Shown here: positions 50,420 through 59,836 of the stretch, in pieces
How the letters are laid out: the number at the start of each line of letters is the position of its first letter
Position numbering within the stretch: position 1 is the stretch's first letter
NCBI GenBank assembly: GCA_964235705.1
Contig: CAXSDP010000007.1
Coordinates: 1-64,000, forward strand
DNA length: 64,000 nt
Direction: 5' to 3'
Origin: RH-AL1 sp964235705
Lineage (GTDB): Bacteria; Pseudomonadota; Alphaproteobacteria; Rhizobiales; Beijerinckiaceae
The notes under the pieces: model-generated
What the model saw: only the letters and a program-made list of their open reading frames with translations
Database searches by the model: none
What the model was told of the DNA's origin: nothing
Made by a program: the position numbers and the translations under genes

Positions 50420-50729
50420 AGTGGGCGATCTTTCGATGGAGCTGTTCAACCAGAAACGGATCATCGGCATCCAAGTTCCTGGCGCGTCCTGGTCCTCGGT
50501 TTCAATTTCCCGTCAACCGTCTCGACTTGCGGACCGGCCATGCCGAACCCGCTTCACGGCCATGGTTACTGGTGCGTAGTCGCGCGAGTACAAGACCACC
50601 ATGCCGCATGGACACTGCGGACGATGTCGCACCTCCCTCGTGGTCCTCGGGGAAGGTGGGCCAGCCCCGCGAGCCTCGCCCACCTGGCTCGCGGCTTGCT
50701 CGGCCGCCGCGACGACGCGAGGGGGTGAC
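50420..50729. other. Divergent intergenic region, no gene recognised
   Basis: 310 bp between the secreted-protein gene (minus) and the transglutaminase-like gene (plus). No repeat, RNA gene or clear promoter boxes were seen. GGGGGTGA (50721-50728) at the end is the ribosome binding site of the next gene. Confidence 0.4.
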
Positions 50730-51587
50730 ATGGATTTCGAACTCGACTGCAAGCTCGGCTACCGCACGACCGTCACGACCCCGTTCCTCTTCAACATCGA
50801 GGCGCAAACCTTCGGCGCCCAGCGCGTGGTGGAGGAGCACCTGACGATCACGCCCGAGTGTCCCCTCGACCGCTGGACGATGCCCGAGAGCGGCAACCGC
50901 TACTTCCGACTGATGGCGCCGGCCGGGACGCTCACCGTCGCGTACCGGGCCAAGGTGAGCTGGCAACCCGTGCTGAGGGACCCCGACGCCGTCACCGAAC
51001 TGACCGCCGACCGGCTCCCGCTCGCGGTGTTCACCCACTTGTACCCCAGCCGCTACTGCCAGTCCGACAAGCTGGAACGCTTCGCCCGCAGCACCTTCGG
51101 CGACCTCGCGCCGGGCTACGCCCGCGTCAACGGCATCTGCAACTGGATCAACCAGTACGTCGCCTACGAGGGCGGCGTGTCCGACGCGCTGACGTCGGCC
51201 TCCGACACGGTGCTGCAACGCGCCGGCGTGTGCCGCGACTTCGCCCACCTCGCCATCGCCATCTGCCGCACGCTCGGCATCCCGGCCCGTTACGTCAGCG
51301 CCTACGCCTCGCGACTCGCCCCGCCCGACTTCCACGCCGTCTTCGAGGCCTACCTCGAGGGTCCAGCGGGCGGAGGCTGGTACCTGTTCGATCCCACCCG
51401 CAAGGCCGACCCGGCGGGGTTGATCCGCATCGGCGTCGGCCGTGACGCGGCGGAGGTCGCCTTCTGCTCGCCCTACGGCGCGATCGAGTACGACAAGCCG
51501 GAGGTGAGCATCACCGCCGCCGCGCCGGGGGTCGCCGCACCAGGTGTCGCGACATCGGCGGCGGTACGCTCGGAGGACGGGGTTTAG
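50730..51587 (+). CDS. Transglutaminase-like cysteine protease-fold protein
   Basis: A 285-residue protein with the transglutaminase-like triad: Cys168 in R-A-G-V-C-R-D-F-A-H-L, His202 in D-F-H-A-V-F-E-A-Y and Asp221 in W-Y-L-F-D-P-T-R-K. The N-terminal beta part (about 1-100) is the usual accessory domain. Bacterial members may be peptidases or amidases; the substrate is unknown. It has no signal peptide, so it is cytoplasmic. It converges on hflX. Confidence 0.9.
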   Translation: MDFELDCKLGYRTTVTTPFLFNIEAQTFGAQRVVEEHLTITPECPLDRWTMPESGNRYFRLMAPAGTLTVAYRAKVSWQPVLRDPDAVTELTADRLPLAVFTHLYPSRYCQSDKLERFARSTFGDLAPGYARVNGICNWINQYVAYEGGVSDALTSASDTVLQRAGVCRDFAHLAIAICRTLGIPARYVSAYASRLAPPDFHAVFEAYLEGPAGGGWYLFDPTRKADPAGLIRIGVGRDAAEVAFCSPYGAIEYDKPEVSITAAAPGVAAPGVATSAAVRSEDGV

Positions 51588-51639
51588 CACCGCGCTCGCG
51601 TGGCGAGGTGATCCCCGCCCCACCGTCCCGCCGTGCTCG

Positions 51640-53004
51640 TCAGCGCGTGGCGAGGCTCCGTCGCAGCCGCGCGATGGCGCCGGGCAGGCCGCGCACCCTC
51701 AGCACGCGGCCGGTCTCGTCGTACGCCTCCGAGAGCACCCGCGCGCTCTCGTACACCTCGCCGAGCAGCCCCTGGTTCGCGTAGGGCAGCACCAGCACGT
51801 CCTCCACCATCGCCGCCTCGAAGAACGCGATGATGGTGTCGCGCAGCGCGCCCACGTCGGCGGGCGCGTGGGCGGAGAGCAGGATCGCGTCCGGGTGCTT
51901 GTCCCGCAGGGCGGCGCGCCCGGCGGCGTCCACCCGGTCCGCCTTGTTCAGCACGAGCCGGGAGGGCACCCCGTCCGCCCCGATCTCGTGCAGCACGGCG
52001 CGGCTCACCGCCAACTGCGCCTCGTAGGTCGGGTCCGACGCGTCGACCACGAACAGCAGCAGCGAGGCCTCCAGCGCTTCCGCCAGGGTGGAGCGGAACG
52101 AGGCGACGAGGTCGTGCGGCAGTTGCTTGATGAAACCGACCGTGTCGGACACGAGCACGCGGGGCCTGGTTTCCGGCTGGAGGGTCCGCACGGTGGTGTC
52201 GAGGGTGGCGAACAGCTTGTCCTCCACCAGCACCTGGCTGCCGGTGAGGGCCCGCATCAGGGAGGACTTGCCCGCGTTGGTGTAGCCGACCAGCGCCACC
52301 CGTAGCTGGTCGCGGCGGGCGGTCCGGCGCTGGTCGCCGTCGCGCTGCACCGCGTCCAACTGCTCCTTCAGCTCCGCGAGCCGGTCGCGGACCTTGCGCC
52401 GGTCGAGGTCCAGGGTGGTTTCGCCGGCACCGGGACCCTGCTGGCGCCCGCCGCCGGTCGTCGACTCCCGCATCCGGGGCACCACGTATTTCAGGCGCGC
52501 CATCTCCACCTGCAGCCTCGCTTCCCGAGTGTTGGCGTGGCGGTGGAAGATCTCGACGATGACGCCCGTGCGGTCCAGCACCTCCGCGCCGGTGGCCCGT
52601 TCCAGGTTGCGGATCTGGCTGGGCGAGAGTTCGTGGTCGACGATGACGTGGCGGGGTTTAAGGCCGGCGGCGGACTCGGGCTCGGCGGCCTCGGTGGCGT
52701 CGTCGGGCGCTTCGGCGGCACCCTCGAACCGTAGGCGGGCCTTGGCCCTCGGGGGTGGGGCCATGGACCCGACGACACCGGTGCCACCGGTCAACGCCGC
52801 CAGTTCGCCCAGCTTGCCGCTCCCCAGCAACGAGGCGCCGCCCAGCCCCTCGCGCTTCTGCGACACGGTGCCGACCACGGCGTAGCCGAGCGTCTTGACC
52901 AGGCGCCCCAACTCGCCGAGGCTGGCCTCGTGCGCGACGTCGTCGACGTCCGGCAACTGGATGCCGACGAGGACGGCGAGCGGGATCGGCGGTTTGGTCT
53001 CCAT
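51640..53004 (-). CDS. hflX: Ribosome-associated GTPase HflX
   Basis: A 454-residue GTPase that splits stalled or heat-damaged 70S ribosomes. The N-terminal HflX domain has D-H-E-L-S-P-S-Q-I-R-N-L-E-R-A-T-G-A-E-V-L-D-R-T (about 128-151), and the G domain has G-Y-T-N-A-G-K-S-S (G1), D-T-V-G-F-I-K-Q-L-P (G3) and N-K-A-D (G4). An acidic insertion between residues 85 and 120 (A-P-P-P-R-A-K-A-R... E-P-E-S) is longer than in E. coli. Its usual partner hfq is not next to it here. RNase J follows upstream on the same strand after 43 bp. Confidence 0.93.
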   Translation of the reverse strand: METKPPIPLAVLVGIQLPDVDDVAHEASLGELGRLVKTLGYAVVGTVSQKREGLGGASLLGSGKLGELAALTGGTGVVGSMAPPPRAKARLRFEGAAEAPDDATEAAEPESAAGLKPRHVIVDHELSPSQIRNLERATGAEVLDRTGVIVEIFHRHANTREARLQVEMARLKYVVPRMRESTTGGGRQQGPGAGETTLDLDRRKVRDRLAELKEQLDAVQRDGDQRRTARRDQLRVALVGYTNAGKSSLMRALTGSQVLVEDKLFATLDTTVRTLQPETRPRVLVSDTVGFIKQLPHDLVASFRSTLAEALEASLLLFVVDASDPTYEAQLAVSRAVLHEIGADGVPSRLVLNKADRVDAAGRAALRDKHPDAILLSAHAPADVGALRDTIIAFFEAAMVEDVLVLPYANQGLLGEVYESARVLSEAYDETGRVLRVRGLPGAIARLRRSLATR

Positions 53005-53046
53005 GGGCGGCACCGTAGCACGGACGGGCGGCGCGTTCGTCCCGCG

Positions 53047-55023
53047 CTAACGCTTCTTGGTGCCCAGCCTCGATATCATCGCGATGAAGCCGCGGTCGAG
53101 CGCCGCAGGCTTGGTCGCGGCCGGCTTGGCCACGACGACCGGCTTGGCCACAACGACCGGCTTGGCCACGACCTTGCGCGCGGCCGGCTCCCTCGGCGGC
53201 GCGGCGGCGGGCTTGACCTTCGGTTTGGCGGGCGCCCTCGATGGTACCGTCGACGATGGCGCCGTCGACGCCCGCCCGTCCTGGCCCTGACGGCCCGGCT
53301 TACCGTCCACCGCTCCGTCGCCCCGCTTCGCGCGCGACGCGACCACCTTGAGGGGACGCTCCCGGGCCCCTTGGGCCGAGGAAGCCCCTTGCACGGAGGC
53401 CCGTTCGCGCACGGCGGATCGGGCGCCGCGCTTGCCGCGATCCCCGTCGCCGGCACGGACGGCCTTCCCGTCCCGGTTACCGGGGCGTGCTTGATCCGCG
53501 ATCCGCTTCATCATCCGGTCGCCGCGCGCGCGCTCCCGCTCGACGTGCTCCTCCAGCTGCTTGCGTTCGTCCTCCGTGAGGATCGCGACCTTCTCGACGT
53601 CGTTCCACGGCACGATGGTCCCGGCGCCGTCGCCCAGCACCGCCACCTGCCGGTTCGGGATGCGGCCGACGCAGCTGAGCCCAGCGCCGGAGAGTTCGTA
53701 GACGCCGCCGTTGACCGGTGTGAGCGCGGCTTCGACGCCGAGCGCGAGCGCGAGGTCGGCGTGGGCCGCCAAGTGGGAGGGTCCACCGTGCACCGGCATG
53801 GCGAAGCGCGGCTTCACCGCCTCGTACATGATGCGCAGGTCCGCCCGCACCGGATGGCCGGTGACGTGCACCGGGTCGCCGTCGAAGCGGTCGGCGGCGG
53901 TCACGATGCGCGCGCCCAGCGCATGAAGCTTGTCGGTCACGGCGAAGATGTGATCCTCGTTCCCCGGGATCGCGCGCGCCGACATCACGACGGTGTCGCC
54001 GGCCTTGACCTTGGGCAGGCGCGGGTCGCGCCCGCTGGCGAGCTTGGCGAGCGACGCGTTCTCCTCGCCCTGCGTGCCGGTGCACATCAGCACGCAACCG
54101 TTGCGCTGGGTGCCCCCGAACTTGGACGCGTCCTCGAGGAAGCGGGGAACCCCCTTCATCAGGCCAAGCGCCTCGGCCGCCGCCGCCGCCTGGCGCAGCG
54201 AACGACCGGCCAGCGCCACTTTGCGACGCGCGGCCTTGGCGGCCTGGGCGACCGAGGCCATGCGCGCGACGTTGGACCCGAAGGAGCAGACGAAGACCAT
54301 GCCGCGGGTGTCGCGCATGACGCTCTCCAGCGCCCGTCGCACGGATGCTTCGGAGGTTTGCGGCGCCTCGCGGTCCGCGTTGGTCGAGTCGCACAGCAGC
54401 AACTCGACGCCCTGGCGCCCCAGTGCCGCGAAGGCGCCGAGATCGGTGCGCGACCCGATGCCGGGGTTCTCGTCGATCTTCCAATCGTTGGTCTGGAGGA
54501 TCCTCCGGCCCTGCGCCTCGAAGCCGAAGGCGACGCAATCGGGCGTGGAATGGGCGACGCGGACCGTGCGGATGCGGAACGGGCCGACGTTGAGCGTGGT
54601 GCCAGGCTCGAAGGTCTGGATCTTGACGTCGCCGCGCAAACCCTTGTCCTGGAACTTGGCGGTCAACATGCGGGCCGCGAAGGGCGGCGCGAAGATCGGA
54701 CACTTCGTGTACTTGGGCCAGTACCGGGTGATCGCCCCGACGTGATCCTCGTGATAATGCGAGACCACCAAGCCCTTCAGCGTCCCGCCGAGCGCGGCGA
54801 GGAAACGCGGGTCCGGCATCACCGCCTCGACGCCGACGGTGCCGCGAGGCGCGAACGTCGTGCCGGCGTCCACCAGGACCCACCCGCCCTGCGCTCCGTA
54901 CAGCGTCAAGTTCATCCCGATGTCCGCGACACCACCGAGCGTGCAGATGACGATCGTGCCGGCGGTCGGTTCGGGGAGGCGGTCCAGCGCCGCGTTCATG
55001 GCGGCGTTACTCGCGTCGTTCAA
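53047..55023 (-). CDS. rnj: Ribonuclease J with a long basic repetitive tail
   Basis: A 658-residue metallo-beta-lactamase-fold RNase that acts as a 5'-3' exonuclease and endonuclease. The zinc motif H-Y-H-E-D-H is near residue 89; the usual order is H-x-H-x-D-H, so the His-Asp-His set is intact. The beta-CASP part includes S-A-R-A-I-P-G-N-E and T-G-H-P-V-R. The last 130 residues are a Lys/Ala/Pro/Arg-rich tail, with V-A-K-P-V-V repeated from an 18-bp DNA repeat (53117-53170). TTG 55023 has AAGGA at 6 bases and is preferred; ATG 54999 would give the start M-N-A-A-L-D. It may form a unit with hflX downstream. Confidence 0.9.
   Translation of the reverse strand: MNDASNAAMNAALDRLPEPTAGTIVICTLGGVADIGMNLTLYGAQGGWVLVDAGTTFAPRGTVGVEAVMPDPRFLAALGGTLKGLVVSHYHEDHVGAITRYWPKYTKCPIFAPPFAARMLTAKFQDKGLRGDVKIQTFEPGTTLNVGPFRIRTVRVAHSTPDCVAFGFEAQGRRILQTNDWKIDENPGIGSRTDLGAFAALGRQGVELLLCDSTNADREAPQTSEASVRRALESVMRDTRGMVFVCSFGSNVARMASVAQAAKAARRKVALAGRSLRQAAAAAEALGLMKGVPRFLEDASKFGGTQRNGCVLMCTGTQGEENASLAKLASGRDPRLPKVKAGDTVVMSARAIPGNEDHIFAVTDKLHALGARIVTAADRFDGDPVHVTGHPVRADLRIMYEAVKPRFAMPVHGGPSHLAAHADLALALGVEAALTPVNGGVYELSGAGLSCVGRIPNRQVAVLGDGAGTIVPWNDVEKVAILTEDERKQLEEHVERERARGDRMMKRIADQARPGNRDGKAVRAGDGDRGKRGARSAVRERASVQGASSAQGARERPLKVVASRAKRGDGAVDGKPGRQGQDGRASTAPSSTVPSRAPAKPKVKPAAAPPREPAARKVVAKPVVVAKPVVVAKPAATKPAALDRGFIAMISRLGTKKR
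53117..53170. repeat. 18-bp repeat encoding VAKPVV units in the RNase J tail
   Basis: Three near-identical units like ttggccacgacgaccggc run in a row. Read on the minus strand they code for A-K-P-V-V-V repeated, an in-frame expansion of the basic tail. Confidence 0.7.
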
Positions 55024-55029
55024 AAACAA

Positions 55030-55519
55030 TCCTTATGGTCTCTATCCTCGCGCGCCGCCGCAGGACCATTTGTCCAAGAACGCTTGTTCAGGAACGATTG
55101 CGTCATGCGACTATCATAAGTTTGCGTACGCGGTGGAATTCATAACCGTTGCACCCAGTTCAACGGGCTTTGCCCATGTAACGCAGCCATGTGCCGCCGA
55201 TGTCAAACGAAATGTAAGTCAACGTCATCAATGGCCGGGACGCGACGTGGGACACGCGTGTTCATGGGCAAGGCGTGTTCATGGGCAAGGCGTGTTCATG
55301 GGCAAGGCGTGTCCATGGGGGACGGTTCCGGCGGTTGGCTCGGCAAGGACGCCCTAGCCTCGCGATCCCACCCCGCGCGATCCACCGCCTTCGCGACCTC
55401 GCGTGATCGGGTCCGAGAAAACCGGTCGTTTCTCCCGCGAGGCGTGGTATGCCGTGCCCTGGATGGCGGGACGATACCGAGGGCCGTACCTGAAGATGCC
55501 GCGAGCTAGAGGGGTAGGC
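55030..55519. other. Intergenic region with a 17-bp tandem repeat
   Basis: About 490 bp between the divergent RNase J and penicillin-binding-protein-activator-like genes. 55080-55220 is less GC-rich than the neighbouring genes and may hold promoters. A 17-bp repeat (described separately) follows. No RNA gene or further coding sequence was recognised; several ATGs in the repeat open short frames only. Confidence 0.5.
55258..55320. repeat. 17-bp tandem repeat, nearly four copies
   Basis: The unit gtgttcatgggcaaggc is present at 55258-55274, 55275-55291 and 55292-55308, and a changed fourth copy runs to about 55320. Because 17 is not a multiple of three, each copy sits in a different frame. It is upstream of the lipoprotein gene and, in the opposite direction, of rnj. 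Confidence 0.95.
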
Positions 55520-56812
55520 GTGCGTTCACCCAACCATTCCCCCATCAATCGTTCCCCCGCCAACCGTTCTCCCGCGCGTTTCGCCGGGCTCGCGTGCGGC
55601 GCGAGCTTGGCGATCGCGGCCCTGACGCTCGGCGGTTGCGGCACCATCGGCACGGTGGGTCAGGGCAAGAAGTCCTTCGACTCCGACGTGTCGTCCAATG
55701 CGCCGGTCGGCAAGGTCGAGTCGTCCGCGCTGCCCGGCTCGACGCCGGTCACCGCGACCGCCGACCGGATCGGGTCGGGCCCCGTCAAGGTCGCGCTGAT
55801 CCTGCCGCTGACGTCGGCCAACGGGCAGCCGAGCCTCGTCGGCCAGTCGCTGCGCAACGCCGCCGACCTCGCCTACGCCGAGTCGGGATCGAGCGACCTC
55901 ACCATCCTCGTCAAGGACGACCACTCGAGCCCCGACGGCGCCAGCGCCGCCGCCCAGGCCGCCCTGGGGGACGGCGCGGAACTCATCATCGGTCCGCTGT
56001 TCGCCCCCGACGTGCGCGAGGTGTCGAAGGTGGTGCGCGGCGCCGGCAAACCGATGATCGCCCTCTCGACCGACTCGTCCACCGCCTCGCACGGCAGTTA
56101 CCTCCTGTCGTTCCTGATCGAGGGCTACGTCGACCGCGTGGTCGATTTCGCCGCCGCCAAGGGCAAGAAGTCGATCGCCGCGCTGATCCCCGACAACGAC
56201 TACGGCCGCGTCGCCGACGCCGAGTTCCAGCAGGAGGCGGCCAAGCGCGGGCTGCGCGTCATGGCGCTCGAACACTACAACCCGTCCACCCGCGACGCCG
56301 CCGTGAAGAAGGTCGGCGCGCTGGGCGACGGCATCGACACGCTGTTCATCCCCGAACAGGCCGATGCCATGCCGGCGATGTCGGCGGCGCTCGCCGCCAA
56401 TGGCCTCGGCGGCAAGCGCGTGCAGATCCTCGGCACCGGCCTTTGGAACGATCCCCGCGTGCTCGCCCTGCCCGGTCTGCAGGGCGCCTGGTTCGCAGCC
56501 CCGGAGAACGGCGGGTTCAACGCCTTCGCCAACCGCTACCGCGCGAAGTACAACACCGATCCGCTGCGGATCTCGACACTGTCCTACGACGCGGTCTCCC
56601 TCGCCGCCGCGCTCGCCCACTCGCAAGGGTCGCAGCGCTTCGCCGACAGCGTGCTGCTGAACAAGTCCGGGTTCAACGGCGCCGACGGGGTGTTCCGCTT
56701 CCGCGCCGACGGCCTGAACGATCGTGGCTTGGCGGTGCTGCAGATCAACGACGGCAAGGCGACGACGGTCAGTCCGGCGCCGAAGACGTTCCCGCCGGGA
56801 TCGGCGACTTGA
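55520..56812 (+). CDS. Penicillin-binding-protein activator / LivK-like lipoprotein
   Basis: A 430-residue lipoprotein with a type 1 periplasmic binding-protein fold (A-L-I-L-P-L-T-S-A-N-G-Q, I-I-G-P-L-F-A-P-D-V-R-E, P-M-I-A-L-S-T-D-S). The lipobox is T-L-G-G-C at residues 36-40. This form (periplasmic-binding fold, no ABC transporter beside it) is typical of 'penicillin-binding protein activator' proteins related to LpoA, which regulate peptidoglycan synthases. The start is best at GTG 55520, with AGAGGGG six bases before; ATG 55496 would add eight residues. The first residues, N-H-S-P-I-N-R-S-P-A-N-R-S-P, are a small repeat. Confidence 0.85.
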   Translation: MRSPNHSPINRSPANRSPARFAGLACGASLAIAALTLGGCGTIGTVGQGKKSFDSDVSSNAPVGKVESSALPGSTPVTATADRIGSGPVKVALILPLTSANGQPSLVGQSLRNAADLAYAESGSSDLTILVKDDHSSPDGASAAAQAALGDGAELIIGPLFAPDVREVSKVVRGAGKPMIALSTDSSTASHGSYLLSFLIEGYVDRVVDFAAAKGKKSIAALIPDNDYGRVADAEFQQEAAKRGLRVMALEHYNPSTRDAAVKKVGALGDGIDTLFIPEQADAMPAMSAALAANGLGGKRVQILGTGLWNDPRVLALPGLQGAWFAAPENGGFNAFANRYRAKYNTDPLRISTLSYDAVSLAAALAHSQGSQRFADSVLLNKSGFNGADGVFRFRADGLNDRGLAVLQINDGKATTVSPAPKTFPPGSAT

Positions 56813-56853
56813 AGCGGCGCGTCGATCAGGCGGGCTCTGCCGTGTCGAGCCAG

Positions 56854-58041
56854 ATGCCCCCCAGACCGCGACGCCTCCGCCTCCCCGACGCGTGTCACCT
56901 CACGGCCAAGCCTCGCTCCCCTCGCCCGACCGAGGGCGATAGCAGACGTGTGCGTCCCGCGCCGCAACGGGCATGGCGCCTGCGCTCGCTTCCGCTCGCG
57001 TTCGCCGTACTGGCGACGGCGTGCGCCGACAGTCGCAACGCGGGGGCGAAAGAGAACACGGCCGCCGCGCCTCCGGGTTATGTCTTTGTCGAAGGGTCTG
57101 CAGCTGTCCGATTTCTGACCGGGAAAACTGTGGTGCATCCAGTCGACTCTTTCCAACTCCAGAGTGCGCGTTACTTTATCGATGCCGCGACGGTCTTGCA
57201 AAGCGATCTCGAGCCGGGGCACCCGCTCCTCGGAGGCCTCAAGATCGGGCGAATCTGTCTTATTTTTCCGTGGAAAGTCACGGACACGGAAGATTGCGGC
57301 AACCAGTCACGTCTGATCACGTCAAAGATAAAGTGCACGCCGTTCCGCATGCTGGCGGCGGAGCCATCGGCGCAATCCACGAAGGATCAAACAGGAGCGT
57401 TGCGTGGCTATTTCTGGCTCGATTATTTGAAGGGCGTGTCCGACATCCCGTTGTCGAAAGACGAAGCCTCGACAATCGTCGAGGGCAACGTGACCGGCTG
57501 CCCCTTGGGGACGCCGCCGACATCCGTAGACGCCATCGAACTTCCTGAGACTGACGACTCCATCTCGCTCGAATCGCCGACGCCGTTCAAGGACGGAAAG
57601 ATCTCTCCGGCGGCGCTCGTGCAGCACGTCCTGGTCGGCAACTCGATCGTCTGGCCGGAGTCGGAAGGGGAAGGATGTGCGCATACAGATTATTTCAGCC
57701 CTGACGGACTCGTATATTCCTTGTCTTGCGAAAGCGCCGGTCAGAGCAAAACGCCGCCTTTGCCGCGACTTTCCGATCGTCCTGCGCTCACCTTGGTGAC
57801 GACGTCATGGAAGCTGATCGACGGAAAGTTCTGCCTCGATAACGTCGAAGCGGACGGCGTCTTCGACCAGTGCGATCCCTATCTCCTGTCCGCTTTCATC
57901 GCACGTTCCGTGACGAGCGAAGCCGTGACGAAGCACGTGCACGCCTACTTCATCTTTGGTGCGTCGAACATCGAACCTCGCGACCACCGGCCGGGCTTGA
58001 TAGTGCACGGCAATCCGGCGGGTTTCAGACCCCACCCATAA
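56854..58041 (+). CDS. Lipoprotein of unknown function, less GC-rich than its surroundings
   Basis: A 395-residue protein from ATG 56854, or 363 residues from GTG 56950. Both keep a lipoprotein-type signal (L-P-L-A-F-A-V-L-A-T-A-C-A-D-S). The mature part has at least nine further cysteines (for example D-C-G-N-Q, K-C-T-P-F, G-C-P-L, G-C-A-H, S-C-E-S, F-C-L-D, Q-C-D-P), probably disulfides. From about 57060 the DNA has more A/T and less uniform third positions than every neighbour. No family is recognised. Its 3' end stops 10 bp before a truncated acetyltransferase, so it may have arrived by transfer. Confidence 0.65.
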   Translation: MPPRPRRLRLPDACHLTAKPRSPRPTEGDSRRVRPAPQRAWRLRSLPLAFAVLATACADSRNAGAKENTAAAPPGYVFVEGSAAVRFLTGKTVVHPVDSFQLQSARYFIDAATVLQSDLEPGHPLLGGLKIGRICLIFPWKVTDTEDCGNQSRLITSKIKCTPFRMLAAEPSAQSTKDQTGALRGYFWLDYLKGVSDIPLSKDEASTIVEGNVTGCPLGTPPTSVDAIELPETDDSISLESPTPFKDGKISPAALVQHVLVGNSIVWPESEGEGCAHTDYFSPDGLVYSLSCESAGQSKTPPLPRLSDRPALTLVTTSWKLIDGKFCLDNVEADGVFDQCDPYLLSAFIARSVTSEAVTKHVHAYFIFGASNIEPRDHRPGLIVHGNPAGFRPHP

Positions 58042-58051
58042 TCCCTAAATC

Positions 58052-58303
58052 TTATTCAAGAGGCTTCCATGACCAACGTTCCCGTGCTTCCGCAAGCACC
58101 GGTTCAGCCAGAAACGCGACGAAGACGAAACCGCGGCTCACCCGTCCCCAGAGACCCCCGACAACGACGCCGGCATCGTCGCGGACCGTGACGACCAGCA
58201 AACCCCCGTCGGCACGAGCGGCAACCTGCTCGTTGTAGGCGATCAACGGCTCCAGGATCGCCGAACGGACCGATAGGTCTGGGTCAATCTCCAGCGCGAT
58301 CGA
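58052..58303 (-). pseudogene. GNAT acetyltransferase fragment, truncated at the C-terminal side
   Basis: The frame, open from 58303 and ending at TAA 58052-58054, reads I-A-L-E-I-D-P-D-L-S-V-R-S-A-I-L-E-P-L-I-A-Y-N-E, then V-V-T-V-R-D-D-A-G-V-V-V-G-G-L-W-G-R-V-S-R-G-F-V-F-V. That is the first half of a GNAT N-acetyltransferase; these normally run to about 140 residues with an acetyl-CoA loop (Q/R-x-x-G-x-G/A). The acetyl-CoA loop and everything after it are missing, and no in-frame ATG starts it. The break lies next to the stop of the less GC-rich lipoprotein gene. Confidence 0.65.
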
Positions 58304-58386
58304 TCACTGATCCGGCTTCATACGTCATCCCGGTTGAAATTGGATACGGGGCGGTGCGGCGGCAACGATCCGCCGCACCCGCACCC

Positions 58387-59649
58387 TTAGACCTGTACCT
58401 GCGGCAACACGTCCGCGCGATCCTTGGGGAGCTGCGCGAACAGGGTGGGGTTCATGTTCAGCGTCTGCGCCACCATCTCCGGCGGCGTGCAGGAGAGCCA
58501 CTGTCGCAGTGACACTTCGGCGTACTTGGACGTCTTAAAGATCTCGAAGAACTGCAGCTCCGTCGATCCGGTGTTCTGGATGTAGTGGCCGAGGCTCTTC
58601 TTGATGTAACCGATGTCACCGGCGTGGAAGTCCGCCGTCTGCGCCTGCGGTCCGGTGTTGAACACCGTCATGCGACCCTGGCCCTTGATGTAGTACTGCC
58701 ACTCGTCGGCGTTGGGATGCCAGTGCATCTCGCGCAACCCGCCTGGCGCCAGGGTGACGAGCGCCGCGGCGATCGTGGTCGAGACGGGGAAGTTGCTCGT
58801 ATCCACGATCTTCACCGAGCCGCCCTTCCCGGACTTGTCCGGTTGCATCTCGTTCATCGAGAACGTGAAGGGTAGCTTCGGCTCGCCGAGCGACGACGCC
58901 ACCGCCTTCTGAGCCTGCGCCAGCGGCGGCGGCTCCTGACCCTGGAAGATCCAAAGGTTGTCGAGCGGTATGTTCTTGAAGCTATCGGCCGGAACGTCGA
59001 AGTTCTGCGCGAGCACGTCGGGCGGCGTGTGCGCGATCCAGTCGGTCAGCAACAGGGTGTTGAACTCCGACGCGTGCCCGTTGTCGAACACGAGGAGGAA
59101 CTCGGCGCCGGTCGGACCCAATCCCTGCAGCGAGTGGGGCAATCCGGCGGGGAAGTACCACAGATCGCCGGCCTTGAGGTCACGCACGGACGCGCGGCCC
59201 TCCCCGTCGAGGGCGGTGGTGCGGATGTTGCCGTCGAGCACGACCGCCCATTCCGCTTGCTGGTGCCAGTGCAACTCCCGGATGCCGCCGACGGAAAGCC
59301 GCATGTTGACGGAGGACACCGCCTCCGAGATCGCGAAGTCGGCCTGGGTGACCTCGCGGGCCCACCCACCATCCTGGAAACGCGTATGCGCCGTATTGAA
59401 CGAGGACCAGAAGAGGGACATCCCATTGATGTCGGTGGCGGGCGGATTCTGGAAGGATGGAAGCTGGCTGGCCAGCGCCGGGTTCTGCGGCCCGGGATTG
59501 TCCAACGAGGTCGGGCTCTTGCCGTTGATGCGTCCTTCCGCCGGACTGTCCGGGTTGCCGAACGTGGCAGCGTTCACCACACCGCTCGCAGCAACAGCAC
59601 CGCCCAACACGCTGGCCGCCAAGACGTTACGTCGTGAGAGCTTGTCCAT
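58387..59649 (-). CDS. oxdC: Tat-exported bicupin oxalate decarboxylase
   Basis: A 420-residue protein with two cupin domains. The signal L-S-R-R-N-V-L-A-A-S-V-L-G-G has the twin arginines of Tat substrates, so the protein is folded and loaded with metal (Mn) before export. Metal sites are H127, H129, E133, H172 in the first domain and H309, H311, E316, H355 in the second. The lid loop reads S-E-F-N-T (194-198) and keeps the glutamate (E195) used for decarboxylation in OxdC. It converts oxalate to formate and CO2. The start is ATG 59649. Confidence 0.9.
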   Translation of the reverse strand: MDKLSRRNVLAASVLGGAVAASGVVNAATFGNPDSPAEGRINGKSPTSLDNPGPQNPALASQLPSFQNPPATDINGMSLFWSSFNTAHTRFQDGGWAREVTQADFAISEAVSSVNMRLSVGGIRELHWHQQAEWAVVLDGNIRTTALDGEGRASVRDLKAGDLWYFPAGLPHSLQGLGPTGAEFLLVFDNGHASEFNTLLLTDWIAHTPPDVLAQNFDVPADSFKNIPLDNLWIFQGQEPPPLAQAQKAVASSLGEPKLPFTFSMNEMQPDKSGKGGSVKIVDTSNFPVSTTIAAALVTLAPGGLREMHWHPNADEWQYYIKGQGRMTVFNTGPQAQTADFHAGDIGYIKKSLGHYIQNTGSTELQFFEIFKTSKYAEVSLRQWLSCTPPEMVAQTLNMNPTLFAQLPKDRADVLPQVQV

Positions 59650-59836
59650 GACCTTTGACCCCGATCGGATATTCGATGTAGGGGAGATAAGGCCCGGATC
59701 ACGATTTACAACACGCAATGAACGCGCAGGCCCGAGCGGAGCGAAGCTCCTTCCATACTAGTGACTTACCTCGCATCGACGTCGTCTTCGACGGCCGCCG
59801 GCCAACTCACCGGTGCGTCCTGTACCCGATCCAGGG

